Below are positions 23,801 to 38,800 of a stretch of 64,000 nt of DNA, piece by piece. The stretch covers positions 58,029,943 to 58,093,942 of the forward strand of contig NC_031502.1 in assembly GCF_000237925.1 (NCBI RefSeq), in the 5' to 3' direction. The position numbers and the translations under genes were made by a program. This stretch comes from Schistosoma mansoni. Lineage: Eukaryota; Platyhelminthes; Trematoda; Strigeidida; Schistosomatidae. Numbering within the stretch: the first letter of the stretch is position 1; every line of letters starts with the position of its first letter. A model generated the notes under the pieces. That model did not search any database. It had not been told where the DNA came from and saw nothing but the letters and a program-made list of their open reading frames with translations.

Positions 23801-26800
23801 TCTTCGTTCAAATATTATTAGTCTTTGAATATGATGGAAGATCTTTAAACATTTATTATCAGTTAATGAATAAAGTAACTTCCATATTGTTTTTCAGTCT
23901 TCTTTGAATGATTCATCAAATAAAGTTGATATGTTACTGAAAACATTGATTGATTTTATTTATAATCTTGAAAATGAAATCGTTTACCTTCCGAAATATG
24001 ACGGTGGAGTTTCAATGCATTCAGAAGTATAAGTAATATGACAATATATACAGCTGATTTCAAAATCTAATACATGTATCATCCCTATTGATCAGTTTAG
24101 TGGATAATGTGTCTGAGTGGTTTAGTACGAACCATGTATGAATATCTACACTGGAATACAGGGTATTCGGATTAATGTATTATAAATAAGACAAGACGGA
24201 ACTCCTAGACTCTACTGATAGATGTTAGGTATTATTTTACTTAGAACGCTTATTTCTGACTTTAATTTTTATTTAAACCTTTTAATTTAGGTTGAAGTAC
24301 CTGCAGTTGAAACAACGTACTGGTGCAAAACTATTGAACTACCTTATTTCTCAGAACCACATCATATAGTCAGGGTAAATTTATTTTAAAAACCATTGTT
24401 AAGATCATTTGAATATCATATCATATCTCTCTTCCCATACTATATCCTTATATACAACCTTTCTTTTATATATTGACACCACTAAATTAACTACTTCTAT
24501 GAATTCGGTGTTCATCATGTTGTGCTAACGAGGTATGGCAACTTGGACCGATGCATATTTATGTGCCTGGTCCTACGTTGTAGTTGACTGACTGACTTTA
24601 AATGCCCTATATTTTACAACCACAAAATACATTTGGATTGATAAAAAGCTATTCGGACGCTTATCCTGTTTATAGTTAATCTGGCTCATATATTCACCTT
24701 ACATTACACATGTACATTTTATGTAGTGGTCATTTTTATTGTTTGGTTGAAACAGATAGATCAAAGATCAATTTGTAAGCATTGTAACTGAAATTCGAAA
24801 CATTAACCCTCAATATTACAGGCACACCTTGTTGACGAGTGCCAAGTAGCACGAAACCCGGGTCCAGGGTTTCCTGTTGACCACCTCCAACCACCATCTT
24901 ATCTGAAATCTTAACTAATTAGCCGCCAGTTGAGAGTATATTAAATGGAGTACAAAAGAAAGATTATCGTATTCCGAAAGCGATAAGTACCATTCAGAGA
25001 ACACTACTATTTTAATGTGATTTTAAGATTTATATTGGTGCCCACATTCAAAATTATCTGTGAAATATAATGAAAGGCAAACAGTTCTCTTAGTGAATAG
25101 GTTCCGGGAAGAAATTTTTTTAATAACAAGAGGTTACTCATTGTTCCAAAGACGGCTACTAGGTTCACAAAACATCAGAGCCTAGTTAAGGGATGAGAGT
25201 AAACAATAAGACTTATCTTCAAGTTGGTTGAGTTCAAAAACCTAATGGATATCTATCAAAGTCGACAAAAGCGGAGCAAAATATTAAGAAATCCATATCA
25301 ATTGGACATACATTAGAGAAATTAGTTTAACTAGGCTAACACAATAAGTAATGACGTCATAACGAGTCATTTAGATGAACATTAACCAATCATTTTTTTA
25401 AAATCATGTACCGATCAATGTTAGACCACCAGAGAAACCTGGAGCATTTGGGTTCCCATTTCGTTCTAGTATGGGGCTCCTGAACTGTGCGCATTTATGG
25501 TCCCACACGCTGGATTCCAACCCATGACCTTCAGTCTCGTGCGAACGCTTAAGCTCTAAACCATATAGTCGGGGACAAACGGTGTTAATGTCTTACTCTT
25601 ACCAATCCACGATATTGCGCGATCATCTTCCGTTGTCTTCTGCCGGTAACTGCCTCAAGCAAGATGTAGTTTTACTCCACTGGTCATGGCTTCTCACTAG
25701 ATTTCCGAGACTCGCCTCTTAAAACTAGCAACTAGTTAACTCATGTTGATGTTCACTTTGACGTTGTGTAAATTGTTGAATTTCGTTGAAATCATGAGCC
25801 CATCAATGTTAAACTGCCATTAAGGAGTGACATACTAGGACGAAACGGTCATTCAATGCTCTAAAGTTTTCAGTACTAGTTTAACACTGATCAGCTCATG
25901 ATTTCAATGAAATTCAACTATCCCCACAACCCCGAAATGAACGTTGCATTTTTTACTCCCATAAATATCAATGAACTTTACTTTTTAATGATAAAACCTC
26001 ATTTTTTCTTTCATCAATCAAGTATGAAAATGATATACAAGAAAGAAGTCAAGGATTTATTCATCATATGGAAGTTTTTCGTTGTCCTGGACATAATAAA
26101 CGTTACTATGATGCACCATGTAATTCAGAAACAAAACCAGAAGATTTAATTGACTGTAGAGAAGTAATAGCAGCATGGGCTATGGGTTCAACAGTAAGTT
26201 AACTTTAATGGAATATGAATGCAGTCTAATGATACGTAAATAAGTAATATTTTCATAGTTGAAATCATGAGTCAATTGAAGCTAGACCACCAGGGAAAAC
26301 CTACAAGCACTAAACGGCCGTTTCATCCTATTATGGGACTCCTCGACAGTGTGTATCCACGATCCCGCACTCGCGAGATTCGAACCCAGTACTTTAGTAA
26401 CTAACTCAATGAATATATATTTTAATTTATTAAATCAATTCACATTAACCACAAATTAAAGGAAACATTTTCTTGATGAATAATACAGGTCAAAATCCAT
26501 TTTCAATTCAGCATTAAAGTTTCAATACTACGATCGTTTATCGGCTACTAGATGTTCTCTGTCCAAAATTCAAGCCTGGATCCAAAAAGATTACATTACA
26601 ATCGGTTAGTGATGTAACAATTATGAACAGAACTACTATTCAACTCTATCCTTTCACATTACATTTGTCACCTGTTAATACACACAAATACACAAGTATG
26701 TCTCATATAAATCACCTTGACCGGAATGATATGACATTGACTTTGTTAGACCTATTTTTTTGGTTGATTGTACTAAATACTTTCTTGCTTTTTTCCTATG

Positions 26801-29800
26801 TACTGAAGAGGTGGCTAATATTCATTGGTGACACTCTACCCAATGCTGAATTTATTTGCGTTTAACAAGTTAAACCCCAGTAATGATAACCACGTTCTTT
26901 TAAAAGTAATAAATTGATGTTGAAGATACGACCGGTATTGTAATTTTGCAACTAGTAACCAGTAACACCTTCTATATTCGAAGAGTCCCCCAATCGGTTA
27001 AAATCTGAAGTCAGATGCGAAGAGATTGGAAAGATATATTTGATGCGTTATCAATATATCGAGAAGCGTTTACTCTAATCTGGCTATTGAACGTAGGAGC
27101 TGTTTCCTACGCTGGGTCGTAACGTCATCTGGTGCGGATGAATGACCGAAAGCCTTCAGTTAAACAAGTCCACTTAAAACAATGTGGTCAGCATCCAATG
27201 TCGAAGACTTAAAGAGCTATTGATTTTGGGGAATTATTTACAGCTACAATGTCCAATTATGTTTTAACATACACTGAACTTGTATTTATCAGGTTTATAA
27301 AAATTATCATTCTAATATGAGCAGGTAAGGTACACTAACTGTTGTATCAATACAAAGCCACATAAACAACAATTATTTCCTAACTGAAAGCTTATTAGAA
27401 CATCACATGTACTTACACTTAGCATAGCTGGTCGTTAAGCAAATTATCTTATTAATAAACTGAGTTTCTATAGGTTTTTTTACATCTTTCTATCTATCGT
27501 TAGTCTATCCAAATAGTAAGTCCATTAGTGTATCGTCAATTCATTCATTAAAACTTAAAAACTAATTATTGTTCATATTCTTATTTTGTCAAAATAAGTC
27601 TTTTTTTAAAAAGTGTAAATTAACCAACTGGTGGCCTGCTTAAGTATCTGGGCTACCTGTTCCTGTCATCTATATATTTCAACAACTTATCTAATTTTAT
27701 AGAGTTGAGATCATGAGTCAATTGAAGCTAGACCGCCATGGAAAACCTGGAAGCACTGGACGGAAGTTTCTTCCTATTGTGGGACGCCTCAACAGTGCTC
27801 ATCCACGATCCCGCCTCGCTAGTGACTGGTTCCATAAGGTATTTCCTGGAGTTCTAGTGAGAAGCAGTAACCAGTGGAGTTCAACCAGGTCTGTTGAGAG
27901 ATATCATTTCACTGATGACATTGGTGAAATGGTCGCTCAATTTCGTGAATTAGTTGAAGTTAGACATTAACGCCGTTGGATACTGGCTCAGTGGTCTAGT
28001 ATTTAAGCGCTTGGGCGCGAGACTGGTAGGTCCTGGGTTCGAATCTCGCGAGGCGAAATCGTGGATGTGCACTGCTGAGGAGTCCCACAATAGGACGAAA
28101 CGGCCGTCCAGTGCTTCCAGGTTTTCCATAGTGGTCTAGCTTCAACTTATTCATGATCTCAACTCTATAAAATTACTAAAATCACAAAATCCCTTCTGAT
28201 AATTATCTAATTATGTTTGTTTTAATACATCATTATGGCTATTAATCATACAACCTATTCAGGTGCGTTTCTGAAAAGTATACAACCTTTCGCTGTAAAG
28301 GTTACAGGAGGCCTAATCAGAGATATTGTGGTTGCTGGCTGTTACGTCTAGCCGATTATGAACGCTATATTTCGCTTCCCTAAGCCAGTTCCGTACCCCC
28401 GAGCTAGAACTATACACCGACTTGAAGACCAGAGAAAAGGCACAAAGTGTGAGGGAAGCACTTTACTGCAGGGTTCCTTTATGTACAGAAAATACAGGGA
28501 TTTTATAGTAAATTAAGAGACCTTGTGATTTACCGAAAGTTCTAGAATACTGCTAAACATAGTAGCAGTGTGTTAATCAGCCAATCAGGATCTCGTTATT
28601 TTAGTAATATAACTTCACACAACTTCTAATTAATCGCTGATTGGTTGGGGCTCTTTATGAGCCTCTGGAGGCTCTGTTAGAGTTCTCCGGAAGCCGACTC
28701 AACACTGGCATTATGCTGCGAGAAGAATGTACATTATCCAGATGTTGATTGACTGGGCTGCTAACTTCTAACTGGCGATCACTCAAATATTTATCGTCAG
28801 GATCGACGAAGAAGTAAGAAACGGAAACTTGTTGAAATACTTTGTGCTAGGAATTCTATATTGTACCAAAAATATAATATTGAATAAAGCTAATAATTAT
28901 TATTACTATTACAAAACATTACTAGGGATTAACTTTTCCAGAAGAAGCTGGATATCCTATTGGAGGATTAAGTGGTAAAGAATATGCAGTGATTGAAATA
29001 CATTATTATAATCCAGATAATATATCAGGTAAGTTCAATTATCACAAGGGGGTTTTGTGGAGATTTTAGTAATTTTATAGTTAAGATCATGAGTCAGTTG
29101 AAGCTAGACCACCATGGGAAACCCGCAAGCACTGGACGGCCGTTTCGTCCTATTATGGGACTCCTCAGCAATGCATATCCACGATCCCGCTCTCGCGAGA
29201 TTCGAACCCAGGACCTACCAATCTCAAGCCAGAGCCCTTAACCGATAGACCACTGAACCGGCATCCAATGGTGTTAATGTCTAACCTCAACCAATCCACG
29301 AAATTGCGCGACCAACTTCCATTGTACCGAGGTAGATACCTGTCTCTACCTGACATGGATTAGCTCCACTGGCCACGACTTCTCACTAGAACTCCAGGAA
29401 TTACCTCATGGAGCCAGTCACTAGTGAGCATATGATCAATTAATTGATAGTCTGAATTTTAATTTACCTAAAATTGATTGAGTAATATAGGTAAGTTAGG
29501 TAATAGATTTTGACTATTTACTTCATGTTTAATATTTTAGCTGTAAATAATTCCCCCAAAATCAATAGCTTTTTAAGCGTTCGACATTGGATGCTGACAA
29601 CATTAGTTTAAGTGAACTTGTTTAGCTGAAGGCGTTCGATCATGCATCCGCACCAGATCACGTTACAACACAGCGTGGGAAATATCTCTTACGATCACTA
29701 GCCAGATTAGCTCAATCGCTCCTTAATATATTGATAACGCATCAAATATATCTTTCCAACTTCTTCGCTTCTGACTTCTGATTTTAGCTGAGTGTGACAC

Positions 29801-32800
29801 GATTCAATTATAGAAGGTTTTACTGGTTTATAGTTGTCAAACTACAATACTGGTGGTATCTTCAATATCAATGATGTCGTTCAGAAGGACGATGACAGCT
29901 CCACGACCAAACCATCCAGCTCAGGGAACAAAACTCCATCAAAATCAATTTAAGTCAGAATGTTAACGGTGAAATAAAGTAATGAACAATATTGGAGGTG
30001 GACAAAATAATGACTAGCGGACCTCAGTCTGTCCAGAAGCAAGATAAATATGAATTATTTTAGAGAAACATGGTAAAAAATATTTCAGTAAATATGTTGT
30101 ATGGTGGCTAGACTTGATTTGAGTTGGTTGGATTATATTCTGTTTAATGTGATATCAGTATAATGTTTTGAAGATCATCAAGTTTTTGGTTGAGATCATG
30201 AATCGATTCATGTTTGATCACCATTGAAAACCTGGAAGCACTGGACGGCCGTTTCGACCTATTATGAGACTCCTAGGTAGTGCACACTCACGATTCCGCT
30301 CGTGGAATTCGAACCCAATACCTTCGGTCTCGAAAGCGAACACTTAACCTTTAGACCACTGAACCAGAACTCAACAGTGTTATTGTCTAACTACGTTATT
30401 TATGTCCCTGGACTAAAACATGTGTGAAGCACACAATCGAATTAATCCTGTAAAATGCAGCTTATTTTGTATAAATTAAATTAAAATCTTCTATCTCTCA
30501 TTTTTCTATTAATCTGTAAGTCAGTCGAAATCATTCTGAAACATTCAAATAACATTAACAATAGTTAAGTTTCCCTTTACTTTCTATAATTCTAACCATC
30601 ACTCCAAAATTTTGACTTGACCCTTGAAGTCAACAGTTTTTGTCTAAAGTTGAGGTGGAATATTAAATTGCATTTGTGTATTTTGAAATCACTGCACAAC
30701 TAGTTGTAGATTGTCATTGTTAGACCGTTTCCCAACCATCATGCGAGGTGTATATTAACGAGTTAGCATACTTATCAGGTTGTTCAACTGATGTATATTC
30801 CCTAGCAAGAGCAACTGAAATCGTAAATACACATGATTGTAGCAAAACCAGGTAACTTATCGTCTAGTTGAGGAACCACTGTAAGTCTCCCGAAAAATTT
30901 TAGACAGATAGTAGCTAAATAAAAATCCCTATTCACTGTTCCAGTCAATCTATCCCATAGTGCATCGTTATTCAGTGAGTGCAAAAATGGTTAGAATTAG
31001 AAATTATGCTACTTTTTAAGTTCTAATTCTATTTGATTTTTCATCTTTTTTTAAATGTTAATTTAAGAACCGGTTAAAATTGTCACTGTACTTCTTAGTT
31101 TTGCCATATTCATCAACAGTAAATGTTCTAAGTACTAAGTATTGGAAGGTTCTATTAGCTCTGAATAATGTATAAGCTATTACCTACTTACTTACATGCT
31201 TACTTCACCCAAATACGTCACAAGGCAAGCCCTCAAAAGGAATTCTGAAGGCCAAAGGAGAAGAGGAAGACCAAAGACTACATTACGCCGAGAAATGGAG
31301 ATAGACATAAGAAAAATGGAAGGAAATTGGATAAAACTAGAAAGGAAAGCCCAGTACAGAGTGAGTTGGAGAATGCTGGTCGGCGACCTATGCTCCATTG
31401 CGAGTAACAGGCGAAAGTAAGTAAGTAAAGTACATGCTTACTTGCTTACCTACTTACTCATCCACTTACCTACATACTTGCTTACTTACTTGCATCTGTT
31501 ACCCCTCGTTAAGGTTCATTAACCTCTTATACATCATCATATTTCGGATTTTCAGCAGAAATCCAAGTCTCTATGTAAAATCTGATTGATAATTAACTAT
31601 CATATTAGCATATAGATAACAGTTTTATATTGTCTCTTTACTTTTTAGGTATCATAGATAATAGTGGATTTCGTTTCTATATTACTAATCAATTAAGAAA
31701 ATATGATGTTGGTATAATGGAACTTGGTTTAGTCTATACACCGAATAATTTTATTCCATTTAAACAGTCAAATTTTTTTCTTTCTGGATATTGTGATTCT
31801 CAGTGTACTGATATAGTAAGATGTATATAGTTTTTTTTTCTTATTTATAATTTTATTTACTGAGTGTTATAACTTGTGGCCGAGTGGATGCCCAGTTAAT
31901 GTATGACGTGATAAGACCGCCAATCAGAGAGTAACGAATTGTCGATTGGAACAATGACACACGAAAACCGTATGAGCAGTCTAGAGTGCTTATCGGTCCT
32001 ACTTCTGCCTAGCCCAGCCAGTTAAGTTCAGAACACCAATAACAGCCTCTGTGGTATGAATCCTTGTATTTCAAACATACTGAGTTTATATACCAAACAG
32101 ACTGACCAAATCGTACCAATAAAATAGAAAATAACCTGTGTACAAGATTTAGCCAAATGTGGTTGTGAGTGTGGGAGGCAGTAACCAATAGACTGGGTAT
32201 AACTCAAGAATGGTAAACCGTATAATAATAGTCTCTAGGTCAAAATAAAGCTGAGTTATATAGTACTTCTAGTATATGAATTCGATTTTTATTTCTATTC
32301 AATAGTACCTAGCTATAGCTGATCATTATAGGGTACTATTCTATTTATGGTCCCATGCAAAGATCTACTACATATATAGGAAACTAATCTGAAATGATCA
32401 AAATACAACTTTTCATAAACACATATATATTATAATGTTATGTTACCTTTATAATCAGAAGGGGTTTTGTGGAGATTTCAGTATTTTCATAGTTGAGATC
32501 ATGAGTCGATTGAAGCTAGACAATCATGGGAAACCTGGAAGCTGAGGGGTTCCACAATAGGACGAAATGGCCGTCCAGTGATTCCAGGTTTTCCCTGATG
32601 GTCTAGCTTCATTTGACTCATGATTTCAAATATGAAAATACTGAAATCTCCACAAAACCCCTTCTGATTATATAATTTCAATTTATTTACTTCCTTACTT
32701 ACGCCTGTTACTCTCAATGGAGCATAGGCCTCCTATCAGAGATTTCAGTTTATTTATTGATTAATTGAAGATGTTATAATTTTTAAAAAAAACACGGATT

Positions 32801-35800
32801 CGAACTAATGATTATATTATATTATATTATAGACTTTACCAAAACCGAATGGTATATTTGTATTTGCATCACAATTACATACACATTTAACAGGAATCAA
32901 AGTTGTTACATATCATATAAGAAATGGTACACGATTACCAGATCTTAATAGAGATAATTATTATTCACCACATTTTCAAGAAATACGTCAACTTGATCAA
33001 CAAATACAAATAAAACCAGTAAGTAGTATATAACGAATATATGATGAAAAAGTTTTTGTTTTTGATGATTCGTTTCACTTATAGATGATCTTCGTCATGT
33101 ACGGATATCATTTGGTACATCGATATCAACTGCAAAGTATTCAACGATTCATTCGTCTCAATATAGGATTTCTCGATAGTATGCACTAATGACTCTATCA
33201 GTGATCGAAACAGTCTATAAATACTAGTGAGAAGAAACAACTGTTCAACATTACCTGCTATTCTATGTTCATATAACCGATGTCAAGATGTGACGTAATT
33301 GAATGTAAACAGTTTACTTGATTAACAAATACCCTGGTACGGCTGAGAGTGGGGAGAGTCAGCTCTCCATCTCGAAATGCTCTCACATAGCCACGCGTAT
33401 ATAGCCTCTGACAGGGAAGTCCTACACGCTGCCTTCTCACAGCCGGAGTGTTGTTTACGAAATTGAGAGGACGAAAAGCGAATGCACGGCGCTTTAACCT
33501 GGTTGGTGGACACGGAAAGTCCACCTAGGGGAGTCGGACAACCCTGATTCCAAACCAATGGTGTACATGGGCTCCAGGATCCTGAAGGAACAAATGGCGT
33601 ATGAACCAATCGTTGGTCACCGGCTACCATGGGACTGCATCTCCTCACGATGCTCCACTGTCTTGTGGATCATACCTTTAGGTCAAAGGCTCCGGGTGTG
33701 GCCCCCTAAGAAAACCACCTTTTTCAGTTTTGGCACCTGGGTAGTATCACAGCCCTCACACAAATCAAAAGAGATTTGTGAGACGCATATATATCTGGTG
33801 CCCCTTTGTACCAATATTTATGTGTTTAAATAATAATAATAAATAATTAGTATGAAATTAATCAGAATTCATAGTGAGTATTCATGAAACAAGCATGATA
33901 CTAAGAATTATGACTAAATTCAGTGTAATATATATTGGCCAATAAATTTGATTATAGTTTGATTAGTTAAAAGTTAGAACAGATTTCTTTCAACCAAAAA
34001 CTTCAGCCACTAGGCTTAAATAAATGTCCTCGCATTGAAAACAAATTTCTCGTGATAACACCATCAAAATAAAATAAATTGATCAGTATGCTGAAGTCAC
34101 CAAAGTAACACCAAACTCCTTTAGGATTTTGGTGAATTATTACTACCTTAGAAGAGTGATGTAGAAGTAACAAAGCAATAGATTTAGTTGTTATTTCTTG
34201 ACCAATTGCATGCGCTTGTACTTTAGGAGATTTATGATTGTCACTAGTTGAACTTTTCATTAAACTCAGTCAGTGGGAGAGTAGACAGAGATGACGAAGA
34301 AGCGACGACGAGTTTCCCTATCTTTCCGAGTCCTTACTGATCCGTTTAGTCGGACAGCGCATAGACGATAGTCTACTGAGATCCAGTCTAAAAGAGCTAG
34401 TTCTGCCCTAGGACTTAATGCTATACCTACTCCAGCAAGGCCATGGGAAGCAGCATCAGGGCTTCCAGATACACGAAGCGTGTATCGAGATGGTTCTTTA
34501 TTTTGATATGGTGATGTCAGATGAATGACGCTACTCGGATCTTGTATGCGCGTTTCGGAGACGCAGCGCACATCGATGGTGCGAGATCCTAAAGTCCTAG
34601 CTAAGGAGGCCTGTCTTCCTAGTTGGCACAATGTTCGGACATTAAAAGTTCCTACATGTAGTCTAGAGCGTGGTTTCAGGAGACCAGGAATAACGTTCCG
34701 TGGACTCGAATCGTTTGCCTTAGCGGTGCGAGGTGATAAAAGGACGTGAGAAGGGTTTGTCGTGGAGATAAGAGAGTTATTAGCAGGTGTAGAAAGGATT
34801 TGAATGCGACCAACTGGATCTCGTGTGCAGTTACGGGTATGAGGGCTAATATCACTTCCCGACTGCCCACACCGTGGAAGGGTATGTCTTGAGGGACCTG
34901 GTTAGCCCACTGCATCACTTCAGGTTACAGACTAATCTTGATCAGATAAAAATTGGAAGGATCAACTAAACATATTTCAACCAGTTATCGTGAATCAATA
35001 AATAACTTTTATTCTTTTGAGTTACACAGTTGATAATGGTTAACTCCATTCTAAGTTGTTAGTCGAGTAATATTTAAACACGAAGTTATGGTAAAATGAT
35101 ATCTGGTAATTGTTCAGGTTAATATGTAGTACATGATTTGTTTATTTGAAAGTGTGGATAGATTTCCAGTATTATACAACTTAGGTGATGATGTATATTG
35201 TAAACTAACAAGTTGATTACAAATGTAGAACGTTGAATTACAATTCCCATTACTTTAAGTGATTACTGGAAATACTGAGCTTCAAATGTTTACTAAGGAT
35301 TTGTGGATCATCAAGAACTTCTAAGGGTACCCAAATGGAAGTAAATGAACTTCTTAGGGGATCGCCTACCAATTGTTTGATCTAAACGTTTAATTCACAA
35401 AATAATAGAGTAGTGTTATGATGTGCAACCTACAGATGATCGATGGAATAAATACTTTTATATATCATTCACTCTATCAGGATCCTGGGACCCATTTGCA
35501 GCTCTAGTAAACCTTACATATCCACTAATCAAATATCACCATTGATCATCGACAATCGTAAAACTGTTAGCTGCTTTATATTATGAGATTTTTTCCTTCT
35601 GTGGCATGATATCATTATTTTGATTTCTGTTGGTTACCATCAATCCGTCATTTAGGATCAGTTCAACCTATTAATTACAATATTTATCATTTATTCATCA
35701 ATTAATGGAAATAAAAACTTTGAATCCAGTTTTCTCCATACATGAATGCCAACCGAATATTCAATGAATATGGAACAGTACTGTATTGTTTTAAATTAAG

Positions 35801-38800
35801 ATTCCTTAACGGTTTGTGTTATGACTTTACAAAAATAAACAAAAGGACGTATGCTAATTCGTTATTGATTTTATGTCCGGCTTTTATCACATGAATTATC
35901 CACCGATCGAAATACGATTTTTTCAATACTAACACTGTGACAAATCAATGACGTTCAACTAGTATAAGCAGTCTAGCACCCTTATTGGTCCTTTATCCGC
36001 CTAGCCCTTCCAATTAAATCCAGAACACTAATTACAGATTCAACTATGCAAATCTATGCAAATCATTTATTTCAAGCATACTCAGTTTATATACCAGACA
36101 AACAGACCTCATCACACCATCAAATAGAAAATAATATTTGTACAGGATCAAGCCAAATGTGGCTGTGAACGTGGGATACAATAATCAATAAACTGAACAT
36201 AATTTGAGGACAGTAAATCGTTTCATAATAGTCTATAGGTCAAAATGAAGCTTATAATAAGATGAATATAGATATACATAATCTAATCACTGAATAGTTA
36301 AACAATAAGAATATATATATATATAATAGTCCATTAATAGGTCCCGTAAATTACCTATACTTATGTCTTCACCAGGATATAACAGTTTGTATTCACCATC
36401 ACGTTAGCAACAAAACCCTGAATATTTAAGTTACCATTTTAGCTGCTGAATGACCATCACATTATAATCAATATTTTAAACTTAAATCAATTTGAAATAA
36501 GTGTGAAATTCACATAGAACCTCTTTAACCTTAATAGTATAATACACTTTTTCTTAAATAGGGTGATACTTTAATTACAAGGTGTACTTATGATACAAGT
36601 CAAAAGAATCAAATAACTTTTGGTGGAATAAGAATCAATGATGAAATGTGTTTAAATTATATATTTTATTATCCTAAAATTGATTTGGAATTATGTAAAT
36701 CGGATATATCTATTGAATCATTAAATATATTCTTGAATACATTGGATGATAAGTAAGAATAAAGTTGTTTGTTGTTTTTCTTTTTATGTATTGATATTAT
36801 GAAATCAGTTGAATAATAACTGATAGTTGAAAGTGTGAGTCAATTGAAGCTAGACCACCATGGAAAACCTGGAAGCACTGAACGGCCATTTTTATCCTAT
36901 TGTGGGACTACTCAGCAGTGAGCATCCACGACCTCGCCTCGAGAGATTCGAACCCAGGACCTACCAGTTCAGTTCAAACCATGTCTGTTGTGAGATAGAA
37001 ACTCACTGAAGAAAATTGGTGAACGGTTGCTCAACTTTGTGGATTGGTCGAATTTAGGCATAAATACCATCGAATGCCGACCCAGTGGTCTATCGGTTAA
37101 GGGCTCTGGCGCAAGACTGGTAAGTCCTGGGTTCGAATCTCCCGATGCGAGATCGTGGATGCGCACTGCTGAGGAGTCCCACAATAGAACGAAACGGCTG
37201 TCCAGTGCTTGCGGGTTTTCCATGGTGGTCTAGCTTCAATTGATTCATGCTTTCAACTATGAAAATACTAAATCTCCACAAAACCTCTTCTGAATAGTAA
37301 TTGTCCAGTGCTTCTTAGTTTTCAATGATATCCAAAAGAAAGTCTGTGGCAAATGTAACTTATGTATTTAAATACTTGCGTAATAGTATACTATACTGAC
37401 TAACCAATTAGATATGAAATAGAGATAATTGGATTCATGTGCGAACTTAAAACTCAATGATGAATAACCTGTATCTTGTCAAAAGCCAAGTAAATAATCG
37501 ATCAGTCAGCTACAACGTAGGACCAGGCACATATATGTATCGGTTCAAGTTGCCATACCTCGTTAGCACAAGAAAATGAACACCGAATTCATAGAAGTAT
37601 TTAATTTAGTGGTGTTAATATATAAAAGAAATATTGTATATAAGGATATAGTACAGGAAGGGAGACAGATATGAAGCAATTTTAATCTCAAGGTTTCAGG
37701 AAAGATTAAGAGTGTATACACCTGTGCCATTGTGATCGATTCTGAGCCATATCACCTAGTCTTCAACCATTGGTTAAGATAGTCGAGCGGACCACCAGGG
37801 AAAACCTGGAAGCACTGGACGGCCATTTCGTCCTATTGTGGCTCTCCTCAGCAGAAGAGGGTTTTGTGATAATGATCATATGCTCACTAGTGACTGGCTT
37901 CAAGTGGTATTTTCTGGAGTTCTAGTGTGAAGCAGTGAGCAATGGAATTCAACAAGGTCTGTTGTGAGATAGTAACTCACTGAAAACAATGGTGGACGGT
38001 TGCTCAATTTCGTGGATTGGTTGAAGTTAGAAATTAACACCGTCGGATGCCGGCTCAGTGGTTCTGGAGGTTAAGCGCTCGTGTGCGAGACTGATAGGTC
38101 CTCGGTTCGGATCTCTCAAGGTGGGATCGTGGATGCGCACTGCTGAGGAGTCCCACGAGAGGACGAAGCGGTCTTCCAGTACTTCCAGGTTTTCTATAGT
38201 GGTCTAGCTTCAAATGACTCATGATTTCAACTACAAAATATTAATAACTACTGAATCACTTTCATTTATCTTCTAGATAAACTTCTTTTTGAAATTACAT
38301 ATTCTTTTATTGTTAACTGTTAATACTTAATAGTACATCAACATCCCCCGTTCTACTGCAGACTATGATTACTCTCTTTAATTATTCATAGTATTTGTAT
38401 TTTCTCGTTGTTTCTATTCAGAAGTGAATTGTTAATCTATTTGAAGGATGATTTATTATTGAATGTAATTATAAGGTTAATTGTACTTTGTTAATAAGTA
38501 GAAGAAAACTCTTTTTCACTTTTCCTAGTCTCTAATCACAATTGATTGATCACTGGGTGATGATCAATGTCATGTGTGTCAGATCCTTCTTAGTGCAGAT
38601 TAAATCCTATCGATCAATTATAAATACATCTCAGTCCTACAGGAGGTCAGTCACGGCCTGGATAGCCCAATGGTAACGTCTCTAACTGTGAAGTTGGGTG
38701 ACACAGAATCGAATCCGTCAGAGAGTCTCCTACTAGTTTTTAATGTCTCAAATGAAATTTATAAAGTATTTCACTAGTAACATTTATTGATTTGTATTTA

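Noticed and set aside
26623-26865. 80-codon frame with a hydrophobic stretch
   Set aside because: It is in intron 6 of the monooxygenase, with no homology, no splice context and AT-rich composition; probably chance.
27984-28046. tRNA gene (A and B boxes)
   Set aside because: The boxes are good, but there is no cloverleaf or acceptor stem, and the same segment is repeated in every family B copy. It is a tRNA-derived SINE head.
33322-33833. Family C reading frames (for example [12 protein letters not shown]), also at 12724, 44697, 50371, 50460 and 58178
   Set aside because: The frames exist on both strands of every copy, are broken differently in each, and have no known domain.
38655-38725. 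tRNA-like segment
   Set aside because: It has box-like sequence only; no acceptor or anticodon stem could be formed by eye.
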